This document shows positions 53,652 through 63,043 of a DNA stretch of 64,000 nucleotides, piece after piece. This stretch comes from Pseudomonas capeferrum (GTDB taxonomy: Bacteria; Pseudomonadota; Gammaproteobacteria; Pseudomonadales; Pseudomonadaceae), in NCBI RefSeq assembly GCF_013523055.1, contig NZ_JAAMQM010000014.1, positions 62,001-126,000 on the forward strand, in the 5' to 3' direction. A program made the translations under genes and the position numbers. Numbering within the stretch: the stretch's first letter is position 1; every line of letters starts with the position of its first letter. The notes beneath the pieces are model-generated. The model did no database searches. It saw only the letters and a program-made list of their open reading frames with translations, and had not been told where the DNA came from.

Positions 53652-55268
53652 ATGACCCAACAATTCCAACATGATGTCCTGGTGATCGGCAGCGGTGCCG
53701 CCGGTCTCAGTCTGGCACTGAACCTTCCCGACCACCTGCGCATCGCGGTGCTGAGCAAGGGCGACCTGGCCAACGGCTCCACCTACTGGGCGCAGGGTGG
53801 CGTTGCTGCCGTGCTGGACAATGCCGATACAGTCCAGTCCCATGTAGAGGATACCCTCAACGCGGGCGGCGGCCTATGCGACGAGGGGGCCGTACGCTTT
53901 ACCGTCGAACACAGTCGCGAGGCCATCCAGTGGCTGATCGACCAAGGCGTGCCCTTTACCCGTGACGAGCATCATGCCGTGGAAGACGGCGGTTTCGAGT
54001 TCCACCTGACCCGCGAGGGCGGGCATAGCCATCGACGGATCATCCACGCCGCCGATGCCACCGGCGCCGCCATCTTCAAGACCCTGCTGGAACAGGCGCG
54101 CAAGCGACCGAACATCGAATTGCTCGAGCAACGTGTCGCCGTCGACCTGATCACCCAGCTTCGCCTTGGCCAGGACGGCGAACGCTGCTTGGGGGCCTAT
54201 GTGCTCAACCGCACGAGCGGCGAAGTAGACACCTACGGCGCGCGCTTCACTGTCCTGGCCACGGGCGGCGCGGCCAAGGTCTATCTCTACACCAGCAATC
54301 CGGACGGCGCCTGCGGAGACGGGATCGCAATGGCCTGGCGGGCCGGTTGCCGGGTGGCCAATCTGGAGTTCAACCAGTTCCATCCGACCTGCCTGTACCA
54401 CCCGCAGGCCAAGAGCTTTCTGATTACCGAAGCGCTGCGCGGTGAAGGCGCCCTGCTGCGCCTGCCCAACGGCGAGCGCTTCATGCCACGCTTCGACCCA
54501 CGGGAGGAGCTGGCGCCCCGCGATATCGTCGCCAGGGCCATCGACCACGAGATGAAGCGCCTCGGCGTAGACTGTGTGTATCTGGACATCAGCCACAAGC
54601 CTAAGGACTTCATTACCAGCCACTTCCCTACCGTCTACGAACGCTGCCTGACCTTCGGCATCGACATTACTCGCCAGCCCATTCCGGTGGTACCGGCCGC
54701 GCATTACACCTGCGGCGGCGTCATGGTGGACGATCGTGGCCACACCGACGTGCCGGGCCTGTACGCGATCGGCGAGACCAGCTTCACCGGCCTGCACGGT
54801 GCCAATCGCATGGCCAGCAACTCGTTGCTCGAATGCTTCGTCTACGGGCGCTCCGCCGCGGCCGACATCGAAGCGCACCTGGATGAGGTAAGCATGCCCA
54901 CGGCGCTGCCGAGCTGGGATGCCAGCCAGGTGACCGATTCCGACGAAGACGTGATCATCGCGCACAACTGGGACGAGTTGCGGCGATTCATGTGGGACTA
55001 TGTGGGTATCGTGCGCACCAGCAAGCGCCTGCAGCGGGCCGAGCATCGAATCCGCCTGCTCCTCGACGAGATCGACGAGTTCTACAGCAACTACAAGGTC
55101 AGTCGCGACCTGATCGAACTGCGCAACCTGGCGCAGGTAGCCGAGCTCATGATCCGCTCGGCCATGCAGCGCAAGGAAAGCCGAGGACTGCATTACACGC
55201 TCGACTACCCGGGGATGCTGGCGCAAGCCCGTGACACTATCCTGCAGCCGCCCACCTACGCCGACTGA
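53652..55268 (+). CDS. nadB: L-aspartate oxidase NadB
   Basis: NadB oxidises L-aspartate to iminoaspartate, the first step of de novo NAD synthesis. In 538 residues: the FAD-binding motif VIGSGAAGLSLALNL at the N-terminus, STYWAQGGVAAVLD, the substrate region EFNQFHPTCLYHP, HYTCGGVMVDDRGHTDV and a helical C-terminal domain with DYVGIVRTSKRL. It is divergent from algU. Its 3' end overlaps the convergent ygfX by 32 nt. Confidence 0.95.
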   Translation: MTQQFQHDVLVIGSGAAGLSLALNLPDHLRIAVLSKGDLANGSTYWAQGGVAAVLDNADTVQSHVEDTLNAGGGLCDEGAVRFTVEHSREAIQWLIDQGVPFTRDEHHAVEDGGFEFHLTREGGHSHRRIIHAADATGAAIFKTLLEQARKRPNIELLEQRVAVDLITQLRLGQDGERCLGAYVLNRTSGEVDTYGARFTVLATGGAAKVYLYTSNPDGACGDGIAMAWRAGCRVANLEFNQFHPTCLYHPQAKSFLITEALRGEGALLRLPNGERFMPRFDPREELAPRDIVARAIDHEMKRLGVDCVYLDISHKPKDFITSHFPTVYERCLTFGIDITRQPIPVVPAAHYTCGGVMVDDRGHTDVPGLYAIGETSFTGLHGANRMASNSLLECFVYGRSAAADIEAHLDEVSMPTALPSWDASQVTDSDEDVIIAHNWDELRRFMWDYVGIVRTSKRLQRAEHRIRLLLDEIDEFYSNYKVSRDLIELRNLAQVAELMIRSAMQRKESRGLHYTLDYPGMLAQARDTILQPPTYAD

Positions 55269-55689
55269 ACTTCAGGCGCGCGCGCAGCCGGCGATGCTCG
55301 ACCGCGGCCAGCGCGTCCCTCGGGATGCACTGGCTCTCCCCCGCCCACTGTTCATCGCGCACGAATCGCAACACCACCAGTCCCGGCAGGGCAACACTGT
55401 CTCGGCACAAACGAGCCGTCTGCCAGCCTTCGGCGCGGCAGAACAGTTGCCAGCCGCCAGGATCGCGGCGAAGGCCGGTGACAGCACGAGGATGGGTCAG
55501 GAGGATATGCCGAGGGATCGTCCAGCAGCCATGGAGTATGCACGCCGCGAAAAAAACCAGGGCCAGCCATACAGGCAGCGCGCTGACCCACAATGTCGCC
55601 AGCGCCAGAACCTGGCAACCGACATAGGCCATCAGCAGCAGGCGCGAGCCTTGCCAACGGCACTCGAAATGCTCACTTGGGCTGGACAC
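55237..55689 (-). CDS. ygfX: YgfX-like membrane protein
   Basis: This 150-residue protein has two adjacent N-terminal membrane helices (LLLMAYVGCQVLALATLWV; LPVWLALVFFAACILHG) and a basic soluble C-terminal part. That layout, and its position directly after sdhE with overlapping reading frames, match YgfX (formerly CptA), reported to affect cell division or cytoskeletal proteins in E. coli. Sequence identity in this family is low, so context carries weight. It overlaps nadB at its 3' end. Confidence 0.72.
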   Translation of the reverse strand: MSSPSEHFECRWQGSRLLLMAYVGCQVLALATLWVSALPVWLALVFFAACILHGCWTIPRHILLTHPRAVTGLRRDPGGWQLFCRAEGWQTARLCRDSVALPGLVVLRFVRDEQWAGESQCIPRDALAAVEHRRLRARLKFSRRRWAAAG

Positions 55690-55927
55690 GGTCCAGGATG
55701 ATGCGGACCATGCGCTGCAGCTCCGGATCGGCGGACTCGTTGCGTTCCATGAACCAGCCGAACAGGTCCTGGTCTTCGCATCTCAGTAGGCGCTGGTAGA
55801 GTTCGCGATCCGCTTCGCCAAGGTCGGGATAGACCTCCTGCGAGAAAGGCACCAGCAGCACGTCCAGTTCCAGCATGCCGCGGCGACTGTTCCAGAACAG
55901 CCGATTGAGTTCAGTTTGTTCGACCAT
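55673..55927 (-). CDS. sdhE: FAD assembly factor SdhE
   Basis: SdhE helps attach FAD covalently to succinate dehydrogenase subunit SdhA. The 84-residue protein has the invariant RGxxE motif (RRGMLELD, residues ~15-22) and the five-helix bundle pattern with DREL..LLRCEDQDLFGWFM. The start at 55927 gives the family's normal N-terminus; the upstream extension is not homologous. It overlaps ygfX by 17 nt. Confidence 0.93.
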   Translation of the reverse strand: MVEQTELNRLFWNSRRGMLELDVLLVPFSQEVYPDLGEADRELYQRLLRCEDQDLFGWFMERNESADPELQRMVRIILDRVQPK

Positions 55928-56110
55928 GGGGCCCTCCTCGAATGGTCGGCCAGTATACAGCGCTCCGATCCAAGCGGTACAAGGCGTTGGTCGAGGGACT
56001 GTTACCGTGTCCTTCCCATCACCGCCAGCGGGCAAGAATCCTTGCTCACCTACCTATTTTGTTAGCGGCGTTCTATCATGGCCCCCAGTCTCCAACACTT
56101 GCGATGACCC

Positions 56111-57052
56111 ATGGCCGATACCGCTTTCTTCTGTTCGCTGTCCCACGAAGGCATTCTTGCCGTTCGGGGCTCCGATGCCGGCAAGTTCCTGCAAGGGCAG
56201 CTCACTTGCAACCTCAACTACCTCGACCAGGCGCATGCCGGCCTTGGCGCCCGCTGCATGGTCAAGGGCCGCATGCAATCCAGCTTCCGCATCGTTCCCG
56301 AGGACAATGGCTTCCTCCTGGCGATGGCCAGTGAATTGCTCGAGCCGCAACTGGCCGATCTGAAGAAGTACGCGGTCTTTTCCAAGGCCACGCTGACCGA
56401 TGAAAGCCAGGCCTGGATCCGCTTCGGTCTGCAGCAGGGCGATACGGCGCTGCAGGCCCTGGGACTTTCGGTGCCGCAAGCGGACGGCAACACCTGCCGT
56501 CATGAAGGCCTCATCGCCATCCGTGCCTCGGCTGAACGTGTCGAGCTCTGGGCCCCTGTCGAACAGGCCGAGGCCGTGCGCGAGCATCTCGCCGGCCATC
56601 TGACCGAAGGCACGCTCAACGATTGGCTGCTTGGCCAGGTACGGGCGGGGATCGGGCAGGTGATGGGGCCGACCCGGGAGCTGTTCATCCCGCAGATGAT
56701 CAATCTGCAGGCCGTGGGCGGGGTCAGTTTCAAGAAGGGCTGCTATACCGGTCAGGAAATCGTTGCGCGCATGCAGTACCTGGGCAAGCTCAAGCGCCGA
56801 CAATACCGCCTGTCCCTCGAGCATGACCAGGTACCTGCCCCTGGTAGCGAAATCTTCTCGCCTGTCCACGCCTCGTCGGTTGGTGAAGTGGTCATCGCCG
56901 CCAGCACCGGCCAAGGTTGCGAATTGCTTGCCGTGCTCAGCGCCGATGCTGTCGAGGACGACAACCTGCACCTGGGCAGCCTTGAAGGCCCGCGCCTGAC
57001 GCTGTTGAGCCTGCCTTACGAACTGGACCGCGACCGGGAGATCCAGCGCTGA
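56111..57052 (+). CDS. ygfZ: Folate-binding protein YgfZ
   Basis: YgfZ is a GcvT-like tetrahydrofolate-binding protein that supports some iron-sulfur enzymes such as MiaB. The 313 residues contain the family hallmark KGCYTGQE, with its conserved cysteine, at ~212-219, and the early RGSDAGKFLQGQLTCNL. It diverges from sdhE, as in many gamma-proteobacteria. Confidence 0.92.
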   Translation: MADTAFFCSLSHEGILAVRGSDAGKFLQGQLTCNLNYLDQAHAGLGARCMVKGRMQSSFRIVPEDNGFLLAMASELLEPQLADLKKYAVFSKATLTDESQAWIRFGLQQGDTALQALGLSVPQADGNTCRHEGLIAIRASAERVELWAPVEQAEAVREHLAGHLTEGTLNDWLLGQVRAGIGQVMGPTRELFIPQMINLQAVGGVSFKKGCYTGQEIVARMQYLGKLKRRQYRLSLEHDQVPAPGSEIFSPVHASSVGEVVIAASTGQGCELLAVLSADAVEDDNLHLGSLEGPRLTLLSLPYELDRDREIQR

Positions 57053-57107
57053 CCAGCCTGCCCCGCCGACATGGCGGGGCTGCCCCACCCTTGCTGTAGA
57101 GAATTCC

Positions 57108-57914
57108 ATGAACAAGCTGGCCGAGATGGTCCAAGCGCAGCTGCTCGTTGCCATCGAGAACGACGACCTGGTCCTGCCGACCCTGCCGGAAGTCGCCTTG
57201 AGCATTCGCGAGGCAGCCGAAGACAGCGAGATCAGCGTTGCCGATCTGAGCAAGGTGATCGGCCGGGACGCCGCGCTGTCGGCGCGACTGATCAAGGTCG
57301 TGAACAGCCCACTGCTGCGCGGCTACGTCGAGGTCACCGACCTGCACACCGCCATTACCCGGCTGGGTGTCAACTACAGTTGCAACCTGGCCATCGGTCT
57401 GGTGATCGAACAGATCTTCCATACTCGCTCGCCCGCCGTGGAGCAGACGCTTCGCCAGATATGGGCACACAGCCTGGAAGTGGCGGGCGTCAGCTACGAG
57501 CTGACGCGACGCTACACCTCGCTCAAGCCCGATCAAGCCACGCTCGGGGGCCTGGTTCACCAGATCGGCGCCCTCCCCGTGCTGATCTACGCCGAGGAGC
57601 ACAATGAGCTGCTGTCGGACCCGGTGTGCCTGCATTTCGTGATCGAAAGAATCCAGCCGGTGCTGGGCGACAAGATTCTCAGTGCCTGGGAGTTCCCCGA
57701 GCAGTTGGTGATGCTGCCAGGCAAGGTCAAGGATCTGGAGCGGCGAACAGAGAAGGTGGATTACATCGATATCGTGCAGATCGCCAGCCACCTGTGCCAA
57801 CGCATGCCACAGCAAACCCTGATCGATCTGCCCGCCTACCGCCATCTCAAGCTACCTCACGGCACCCAGCTCGATGCCGTGAACCTGCTCGCAGGCCGGG
57901 ACATGTTCCGCTAA
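57108..57914 (+). CDS. HDOD-domain protein
   Basis: This 268-residue cytoplasmic protein consists almost wholly of an HDOD domain: LPTLPEVALSIREAAED, the DLSKVIGRDAALSARLIKVVNSPLLRG region and the paired Asp/His-poor core with LGGLVHQIGALPVLIYAEE. HDOD proteins lack the metal site of true HD phosphodiesterases and serve signalling roles. No partner output domain is present. Its stop overlaps the convergent tctE by 4 nt. Confidence 0.88.
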   Translation: MNKLAEMVQAQLLVAIENDDLVLPTLPEVALSIREAAEDSEISVADLSKVIGRDAALSARLIKVVNSPLLRGYVEVTDLHTAITRLGVNYSCNLAIGLVIEQIFHTRSPAVEQTLRQIWAHSLEVAGVSYELTRRYTSLKPDQATLGGLVHQIGALPVLIYAEEHNELLSDPVCLHFVIERIQPVLGDKILSAWEFPEQLVMLPGKVKDLERRTEKVDYIDIVQIASHLCQRMPQQTLIDLPAYRHLKLPHGTQLDAVNLLAGRDMFR

Positions 57915-59290
57915 TCGGCGATGAAGCTGACCCGTACCTTGAGTCCGCCACCCTCGCCGTCATGCAGGCTGATCTGTGCAAGATGGGCACGACAGATCTC
58001 GCCCACGATGGCCAGGCCGAGCCCTGTGCCCTGCGCACCGCGCCGGTAGAAACGCTCGAATACCCGCTCGCGCTCGTCCTCGGGGATGCCCGGCCCATCG
58101 TCCTCGACTTCCAGCACCGCCGGGGCGAGCACCCGCAGGATCACATTACCTCCAATCGGCGTGTGCGCCAGGGCGTTGTCCACCAGGTTGCTCAGCAGCT
58201 CGTGAAGCAGCGTCGGCTCGCCTTTGAGCCAGACGGGTGCTTCGGCTTCCAGCGCCAGCGCCACGCCCCGTGCATGAGCCAAAGGCGCCATGGCCATGCC
58301 CAGTTCGCGGCTGAGCTGGCTCAGATCGAGGCGCTGCGCACCGCCCTCGGCAATGGCCCGCGCGCCGTTTTCCACCCGCGCCAGCGACAACAATTGATTG
58401 GCCAGGTGCGTCAGCCGATCGGTGCCCTGCACGGTGGAGTCCAGGGTCTGGCGCCATTCCTGTGGGTCGTGCGAGCGCATCCCCAGTTCGACCCGCGCCT
58501 TGAGGGCGGCCAGCGGCGTGCGCAACTCGTGGGCGGCTTCGGCGATGAATTGCGCCTGGCGCTCGAACTGGCCACGCAGGCGTTCGGTGAAATGGTTCAA
58601 GGCTCGTACCAGAGGCCTGAGTTCGCGCTGCACCTGAACCACGGGCAAAGCGCGCAGGTCGTCAGGCTGGCGCTCCTCGACCGCCGTGCGCAGACGCTCG
58701 AGTGGACGCAGCGCGGCACTGACCGCGAACCACACCATGAGCAATGCCCCGAGCGCAAGCATCCCCAGGCGCAGCAGCGTGTCGGCCATCAGGCCCTGAG
58801 CCATACGCACCCGCGCTTCCTCGGTCTCGGCAACGCGGATCTCGGCCATGCCGTTCATGTTCGGCTCGCTGACCGCCTTCAACAGGCTGACCACACGCAC
58901 GTCCTGCCCCAGGTAGGTGGCATCGTAGAAGCTCGCCAGGGCTGGATAGTCGTCCGTGCGCGGGGTCCCGGGCGGTGGCGGTGGCAGATGTTCGTAGCCG
59001 GAGATCAGTTGCTGATGGATATCCAGGACTTGGTAATAGATCCGTCCCGCACTGTCATAGGCAAAGGTATCCAGCGCCACATAGGGCACCTCGGCGCTGA
59101 GCGTGCCATCACGTTGCGAAAGCCCGGCGGCGATGGTCCGCGCCGAGGCCAGCAAGGTGCGGTCGTAGGCTGTGTCGGCCGCTTCCCGGCCATTCCAGTA
59201 GGCGCTCAGGCCGCTGGCCAGCATCAGCACCACCAGCAGCACCGCCAGGTTCCACAGCAGCCTGGCGCGCAGACTGCCGTCATCACGCAT
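57911..59290 (-). CDS. tctE: Tricarboxylate sensor kinase TctE
   Basis: This 459-residue inner-membrane histidine kinase probably senses citrate or related acids and phosphorylates TctD. TM1 is at residues ~11-31 and TM2 (LGMLALGALLMVWFAVSAA) at ~165-185, around a periplasmic domain with an unusual six-proline run (HLPPPPPGTP, five consecutive). The kinase core shows AEAAHELRTPLAALKAR, N-box LVDNALAHTP and G-box GTGLGLAIVG. The ATG at 59290 overlaps the tctD stop by 8 nt. Confidence 0.88.
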   Translation of the reverse strand: MRDDGSLRARLLWNLAVLLVVLMLASGLSAYWNGREAADTAYDRTLLASARTIAAGLSQRDGTLSAEVPYVALDTFAYDSAGRIYYQVLDIHQQLISGYEHLPPPPPGTPRTDDYPALASFYDATYLGQDVRVVSLLKAVSEPNMNGMAEIRVAETEEARVRMAQGLMADTLLRLGMLALGALLMVWFAVSAALRPLERLRTAVEERQPDDLRALPVVQVQRELRPLVRALNHFTERLRGQFERQAQFIAEAAHELRTPLAALKARVELGMRSHDPQEWRQTLDSTVQGTDRLTHLANQLLSLARVENGARAIAEGGAQRLDLSQLSRELGMAMAPLAHARGVALALEAEAPVWLKGEPTLLHELLSNLVDNALAHTPIGGNVILRVLAPAVLEVEDDGPGIPEDERERVFERFYRRGAQGTGLGLAIVGEICRAHLAQISLHDGEGGGLKVRVSFIAD

Positions 59291-59954
59291 TGCGGTGCTC
59301 GAGCAGGTAACCGAGCCCCCTGAAGGTGACGATGGCCACCGCGTGACCGTCGAGCTTCTTGCGCAGGCGATGGATATAGATTTCGATGGCATCGGGGCTG
59401 GCCTCTTCATCCAGACCGAACACCTGGGACGCGAGCTGCTCCTTGCTCATCACCCGGCCAGGCCGAGCGATCAGGGCCTGGAGCACGCTCTGTTCGCGGG
59501 AAGTCAGCGCCAGCAGATCCTCGCCCAGGCTGAAGCGTCGGGTATCGAGGTCGTAGACCAGGGTTCCGCAACGCTGCTGGCGCTCCCCGCCCAGCACGCT
59601 GCGCCGCAGCAGCGCCTTGACCCGCGCCTCCAGTTCGCTCAGCTCGAACGGCTTGGCCAGGTAATCGTCGGCGCCTAGGTTGAGTCCATGCACGCGATCC
59701 TTCACATCGCTACGGGCGGTCAGCATCAGCACCGGCAAGGTCTTGCCCCGGCCACGCAGGCGGGCGAGCACTTCGAAGCCGTCCATGCGCGGCAGGCCCA
59801 CGTCGAGCACGGCCACGGCATAGTCCTCGCTGGCCAGGGCCAGGTCGGCGGCCACGCCGTCGTGCAGCACATCCACGGTCAAACCTGTGCTTTTCAGGGC
59901 CTGGGCCACGCTTTCGGCCAGTTGCAGATGGTCTTCGACCAGCAGCACACGCAT
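59283..59954 (-). CDS. tctD: Response regulator TctD
   Basis: This 223-residue OmpR-type regulator should activate opdH–tctCBA in response to tricarboxylates. The receiver domain has LVEDHLQLAESV, phospho-Asp in VAVLDVGLPRMDG and LTARSDVKDRV; the winged-helix domain has LTSREQSVLQALI and IEIYIHRLRKKL. It is divergent from opdH across 202 nt, where its binding sites would be expected, and overlaps tctE at its 3' end. Confidence 0.9.
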   Translation of the reverse strand: MRVLLVEDHLQLAESVAQALKSTGLTVDVLHDGVAADLALASEDYAVAVLDVGLPRMDGFEVLARLRGRGKTLPVLMLTARSDVKDRVHGLNLGADDYLAKPFELSELEARVKALLRRSVLGGERQQRCGTLVYDLDTRRFSLGEDLLALTSREQSVLQALIARPGRVMSKEQLASQVFGLDEEASPDAIEIYIHRLRKKLDGHAVAIVTFRGLGYLLEHRNA

Positions 59955-60127
59955 CGATTTCTCCCTGCTTGGTTGTGGAACTGTGGCGCGGAGTGTAACG
60001 CCGGCAGACGCCCTGTGAAGCCCTCGGCCACATTCCTTTCACATTGAAAGGTTGGCGAAAGGTTCGTTACCTAGCATTTCGCCAAGGCTGCCCCGAGCGC
60101 CAGAAATGCACCTCGACGTGCATGACC

Positions 60128-60141
60128 AATAAGAACAATAA
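60128..60141 (+). promoter_or_regulatory. Hfq/Crc-type A-rich motif before opdH
   Basis: AATAAGAACAATAA is five consecutive AAn repeats, one base before the CGGAG ribosome binding site of opdH. It is the most regular AAnAAnAA tract in the window and fits Hfq/Crc repression. Confidence 0.6.
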
Positions 60142-60156
60142 CGGAGTCTATCGACG

Positions 60157-61446
60157 ATGCTGTCAAAACAGCCGCAGGCGTTCGTGCCTATTCGATCCTT
60201 TTTCACTCGTCCCTCTGCCATTGCCAGCAGTCTTGCCCTGGCCGGCGTCGCTCCGATGAGCCAGGCCGCCTTCCTCGAAGACAGCACGGCCACCTTCGAA
60301 ACCCGCAACATGTACTTCAATCGCGACTTTCGGGACGGCACCAGCAGCCAGCAGTCCAAGCGCGATGAATGGGCGCAGGGTTTCATGCTCAACCTCGAGT
60401 CGGGGTATACCGACGGCACCGTTGGCTTTGGCCTGGATGCCCTGGGCATGCTCGGCATCAAGCTCGACTCCAGCCCGGACCGCACCGACTCCGGCCTGCT
60501 GCCGACCCATGACGACGGCCGCGCGGCCGACGAGTACTCCAAGCTCGGCCTGACCGGCAAGGTCAGGATCTCCGCGACCGAGCTGAAGATCGGCACCCTC
60601 ATCCCGGAACTACCGACACTGCAGCCCAACGACGGCCGCATCTTGCCGCAGACTTTCGAGGGCGCCCTGCTGACTTCCCAGGAGATCAAGGGCCTGACCT
60701 TCACAGGTGGGCGCCTGGAGAAAGCCAAGGATCGCAACGATACCGACAAGCAGGATATTGCCCTCAACAACAAGAATAGCCGCTTCCTCGGCACGGTCGC
60801 CGGCGAGCATTACGACGTGGCCGGGTTGGACTACAGGTTCACCGACCGCATCACCGGCAGCTATCACTTCGCCCAGCTCGATGAAGTCTATCGCCAGCAT
60901 TTCGTCGGCATGATCGCCAGCCAACCGTGGGGGCCAGGCACGCTGGGCGCCGACCTGCGACTGTCGATGAGTGACGACCAGGGTCAGGCGCGTGGAGGCA
61001 GGATCGACAACACCACCGCCAACGGCATGTTCAGCTATGCGCTCGGTGGTCACAAGTTCAGCGCTGCCTACCAGCATCTGTCCGGCGACAGTGCCTTCCC
61101 CTATGTCGACGGCGCCGATCCCTACCTGGTCAACTTCGTGCAGATCAACGACTTCGCCGGTGCCGACGAGCACTCCTGGCAAGTGCGCTACGACTACAAC
61201 TTCGCCACGCTGGGCATCCCCGGCCTGACATTCATGACCCGCTATTTGAGCGGCGACAACGTCAGCCTGGCCGATGGCGGCGAAGGGAAGGAGTGGGAAC
61301 GCAACACCGAGTTCAAGTACGTAGTGCAAAGCGGCGCGCTGAAGAACGTCGCCGTGCGCCTGCGTAACGCCACCTTCCGCTCGAATTTTGCCCGCGATGC
61401 CGATGAAGTACGGCTGCTGGTGAGCTACAGCGTGGCCCTCTGGTAA
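60157..61446 (+). CDS. opdH: OprD-family porin OpdH for tricarboxylates
   Basis: This 429-residue outer-membrane porin passes citrate, isocitrate and cis-aconitate. It has a long signal sequence (cleavage near MSQA-AFLED), the OprD start (TFETRNMYFNRDFRDG), the eyelet-loop region with LKIGTLIPELPTL, and a C-terminus ending in VSYSVALW. It is the first gene of the opdH–tctCBA unit, divergent from tctDE. Confidence 0.9.
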   Translation: MLSKQPQAFVPIRSFFTRPSAIASSLALAGVAPMSQAAFLEDSTATFETRNMYFNRDFRDGTSSQQSKRDEWAQGFMLNLESGYTDGTVGFGLDALGMLGIKLDSSPDRTDSGLLPTHDDGRAADEYSKLGLTGKVRISATELKIGTLIPELPTLQPNDGRILPQTFEGALLTSQEIKGLTFTGGRLEKAKDRNDTDKQDIALNNKNSRFLGTVAGEHYDVAGLDYRFTDRITGSYHFAQLDEVYRQHFVGMIASQPWGPGTLGADLRLSMSDDQGQARGGRIDNTTANGMFSYALGGHKFSAAYQHLSGDSAFPYVDGADPYLVNFVQINDFAGADEHSWQVRYDYNFATLGIPGLTFMTRYLSGDNVSLADGGEGKEWERNTEFKYVVQSGALKNVAVRLRNATFRSNFARDADEVRLLVSYSVALW

Positions 61447-61451
61447 CCGAT

Positions 61452-61459
61452 AACAACAA
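61452..61459 (+). promoter_or_regulatory. Hfq/Crc-type A-rich motif before tctC
   Basis: AACAACAA lies in the 31-nt gap between opdH and tctC, 9 nt before the GGAG ribosome binding site. It fits AAnAAnAA exactly. Confidence 0.55.
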
Positions 61460-61477
61460 TACTCACGGAGATAGACG

Positions 61478-62458
61478 ATGAACTTTTCCCTGCGCCGCCT
61501 CGTCCTCGCCACCGGCTGCCTGCTGCTGGCCGGTAACGCCCTCGCTGCCGAGCCGAAACGCCCCGAATGTATCGCACCGGCTTCGCCCGGCGGCGGCTTC
61601 GACCTGACCTGCAAGCTGGTTCAGAGCGCGTTGGTCAACGAGAAGATCCTCAGCAAGCCCATGCGCGTCACCTATATGCCTGGCGGTGTCGGCGCGGTAG
61701 CGTACAACGCCGTGGTCGCCCAGCGTCCGGGCGATGCCGGTACGCTCGTGGCCTGGTCCAGTGGCTCGCTGCTGAACCTGGCGCAAGGCAAGTTCGGTCG
61801 CTTCGACGAGAATGCCGTGCGTTGGCTGGCGGCGGTCGGCACCAGCTACGGCGCCATCGCGGTGAAGAACGATTCGCCCTACAAGACCCTCGACGATCTG
61901 GTCGCGGCACTGAAGAAAGACCCCAGCAAGGTCGTGATCGGCTCCGGCGGCACGGTCGGCAGCCAGGACTGGATGCAAACCGCCTTGATCGCCAAGGCCG
62001 CCGGCATCAACCCGCGCGACCTGCGTTACGTCGCCCTCGAAGGTGGCGGCGAAATCGCCACGGCCCTGCTTGGCGGACACATCCAGGTCGGCTCGACCGA
62101 CATCTCCGACTCCATGCCGCACATTCAGAGCGGCAACATGCGCATCCTCGCGGTGTTCTCCGAAAGCCGCCTGGACGAGCCCGAGATGAAAGACATCCCG
62201 ACCGCCAAGGAGCAGGGCTACGACATCGTCTGGCCGGTGGTGCGCGGCTTCTACCTCGGGCCGAAGGTCAGCGATGAAGACTATGCCTGGTGGAAAGGCT
62301 CCTTCGACAAGCTGCTGGCCTCCGAAGACTTCGCCAAGCTGCGCGACCAGCGCGAGCTGTTCCCCTTCGCCATGACCGGTGAAGAACTCGATGGCTACGT
62401 CAAGAAACAGGTCGCCGACTACAAGGCCCTGGCCAAGGAATTCGGGCTGATCCAATAA
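61478..62458 (+). CDS. tctC: Tricarboxylate-binding periplasmic protein TctC
   Basis: This 326-residue solute-binding protein of the Bug/TctC type captures tricarboxylates for the TctAB permease. A signal peptide (cleavage near ALA-AEPK) is followed by the ligand region CIAPASPGGGFDLTCKLVQ, the MRVTYMPGGVGAVAYN strand and the second-domain motif GSGGTVGSQDW. It follows opdH by 31 nt, and two strong hairpins separate it from tctB. Confidence 0.92.
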   Translation: MNFSLRRLVLATGCLLLAGNALAAEPKRPECIAPASPGGGFDLTCKLVQSALVNEKILSKPMRVTYMPGGVGAVAYNAVVAQRPGDAGTLVAWSSGSLLNLAQGKFGRFDENAVRWLAAVGTSYGAIAVKNDSPYKTLDDLVAALKKDPSKVVIGSGGTVGSQDWMQTALIAKAAGINPRDLRYVALEGGGEIATALLGGHIQVGSTDISDSMPHIQSGNMRILAVFSESRLDEPEMKDIPTAKEQGYDIVWPVVRGFYLGPKVSDEDYAWWKGSFDKLLASEDFAKLRDQRELFPFAMTGEELDGYVKKQVADYKALAKEFGLIQ

Positions 62459-62501
62459 GCCCTGGCCACCCTGCAACGGTCCGCGCCGCCACCCCGAGGC
62501 A

Positions 62502-62563
62502 CGGGCTTGCCTGACACCATCGCCAGGCAAGCCCGCGCCCGCGAAAAGGGCGGCGCCGCCCTT
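62502..62563 (+). other. Two consecutive hairpins between tctC and tctB
   Basis: Hairpin 1 has perfect 12-bp arms CGGGCTTGCCTG/CAGGCAAGCCCG (62502-62513, 62524-62535) and a 10-nt loop. Hairpin 2 is the perfect 18-bp palindrome 62546-62563. No strong U-tract follows either. They probably stabilise the tctC message or reduce read-through into the permease genes. Confidence 0.7.
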
Positions 62564-62581
62564 CCCGAGAGGATTCGCCCC

Positions 62582-63040
62582 ATGATCCTGCAACGCATCT
62601 TCGCCCTGCTTCTGCTGGCGGTCTGCGCCGCCCTGGCCGTGATGGCCTGGCCCTACCAGGCGGCTTTCTCCTACGAACCGGTCGGCCCTCGCGCCTACCC
62701 GCTGCTGATGCTGGGCCTGATGGGCCTGGCACTGCTCTACCTGGTCGTGCGGCCGACGCCCATCGCGCGCAAGGACGACGAGCCCGAGCTGGACCGCGCG
62801 ACCCTGACCAAGATCGGTCTTTGCATCGCTCTGCTGCTGGTATTCGCCAGCACCTTCGAGTCGCTGGGCTTCATCCTCAGCAGCATCCTGATCGGCGTGC
62901 CGATGGCGCGACTGTATGGCGGACGCTGGCTGCACAGCGTGGTCATCGTCGTGGCCATGAGCCTGTTCCTGTACTGGCTGTTCGACCGCGTGATGGACGT
63001 ACCCCTGCCCCTTGGCCTGCTTGACGTTCTGGAGAACTGA
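62582..63040 (+). CDS. tctB: Tricarboxylate transporter small membrane subunit TctB
   Basis: This 152-residue integral membrane protein has four hydrophobic helices: IFALLLLAVCAALAVMAW, YPLLMLGLMGLALLYLVV, IGLCIALLLVFASTF and SVVIVVAMSLFLYWLF. It includes the family motif GPRAYPLL. It forms the tripartite tricarboxylate transporter with TctA and TctC, driven by an ion gradient. The ATG at 62582 follows GAGAGGA; the in-frame start at 62507 lies within the first hairpin. tctA begins 3 nt downstream. Confidence 0.9.
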   Translation: MILQRIFALLLLAVCAALAVMAWPYQAAFSYEPVGPRAYPLLMLGLMGLALLYLVVRPTPIARKDDEPELDRATLTKIGLCIALLLVFASTFESLGFILSSILIGVPMARLYGGRWLHSVVIVVAMSLFLYWLFDRVMDVPLPLGLLDVLEN

Positions 63041-63043
63041 TAC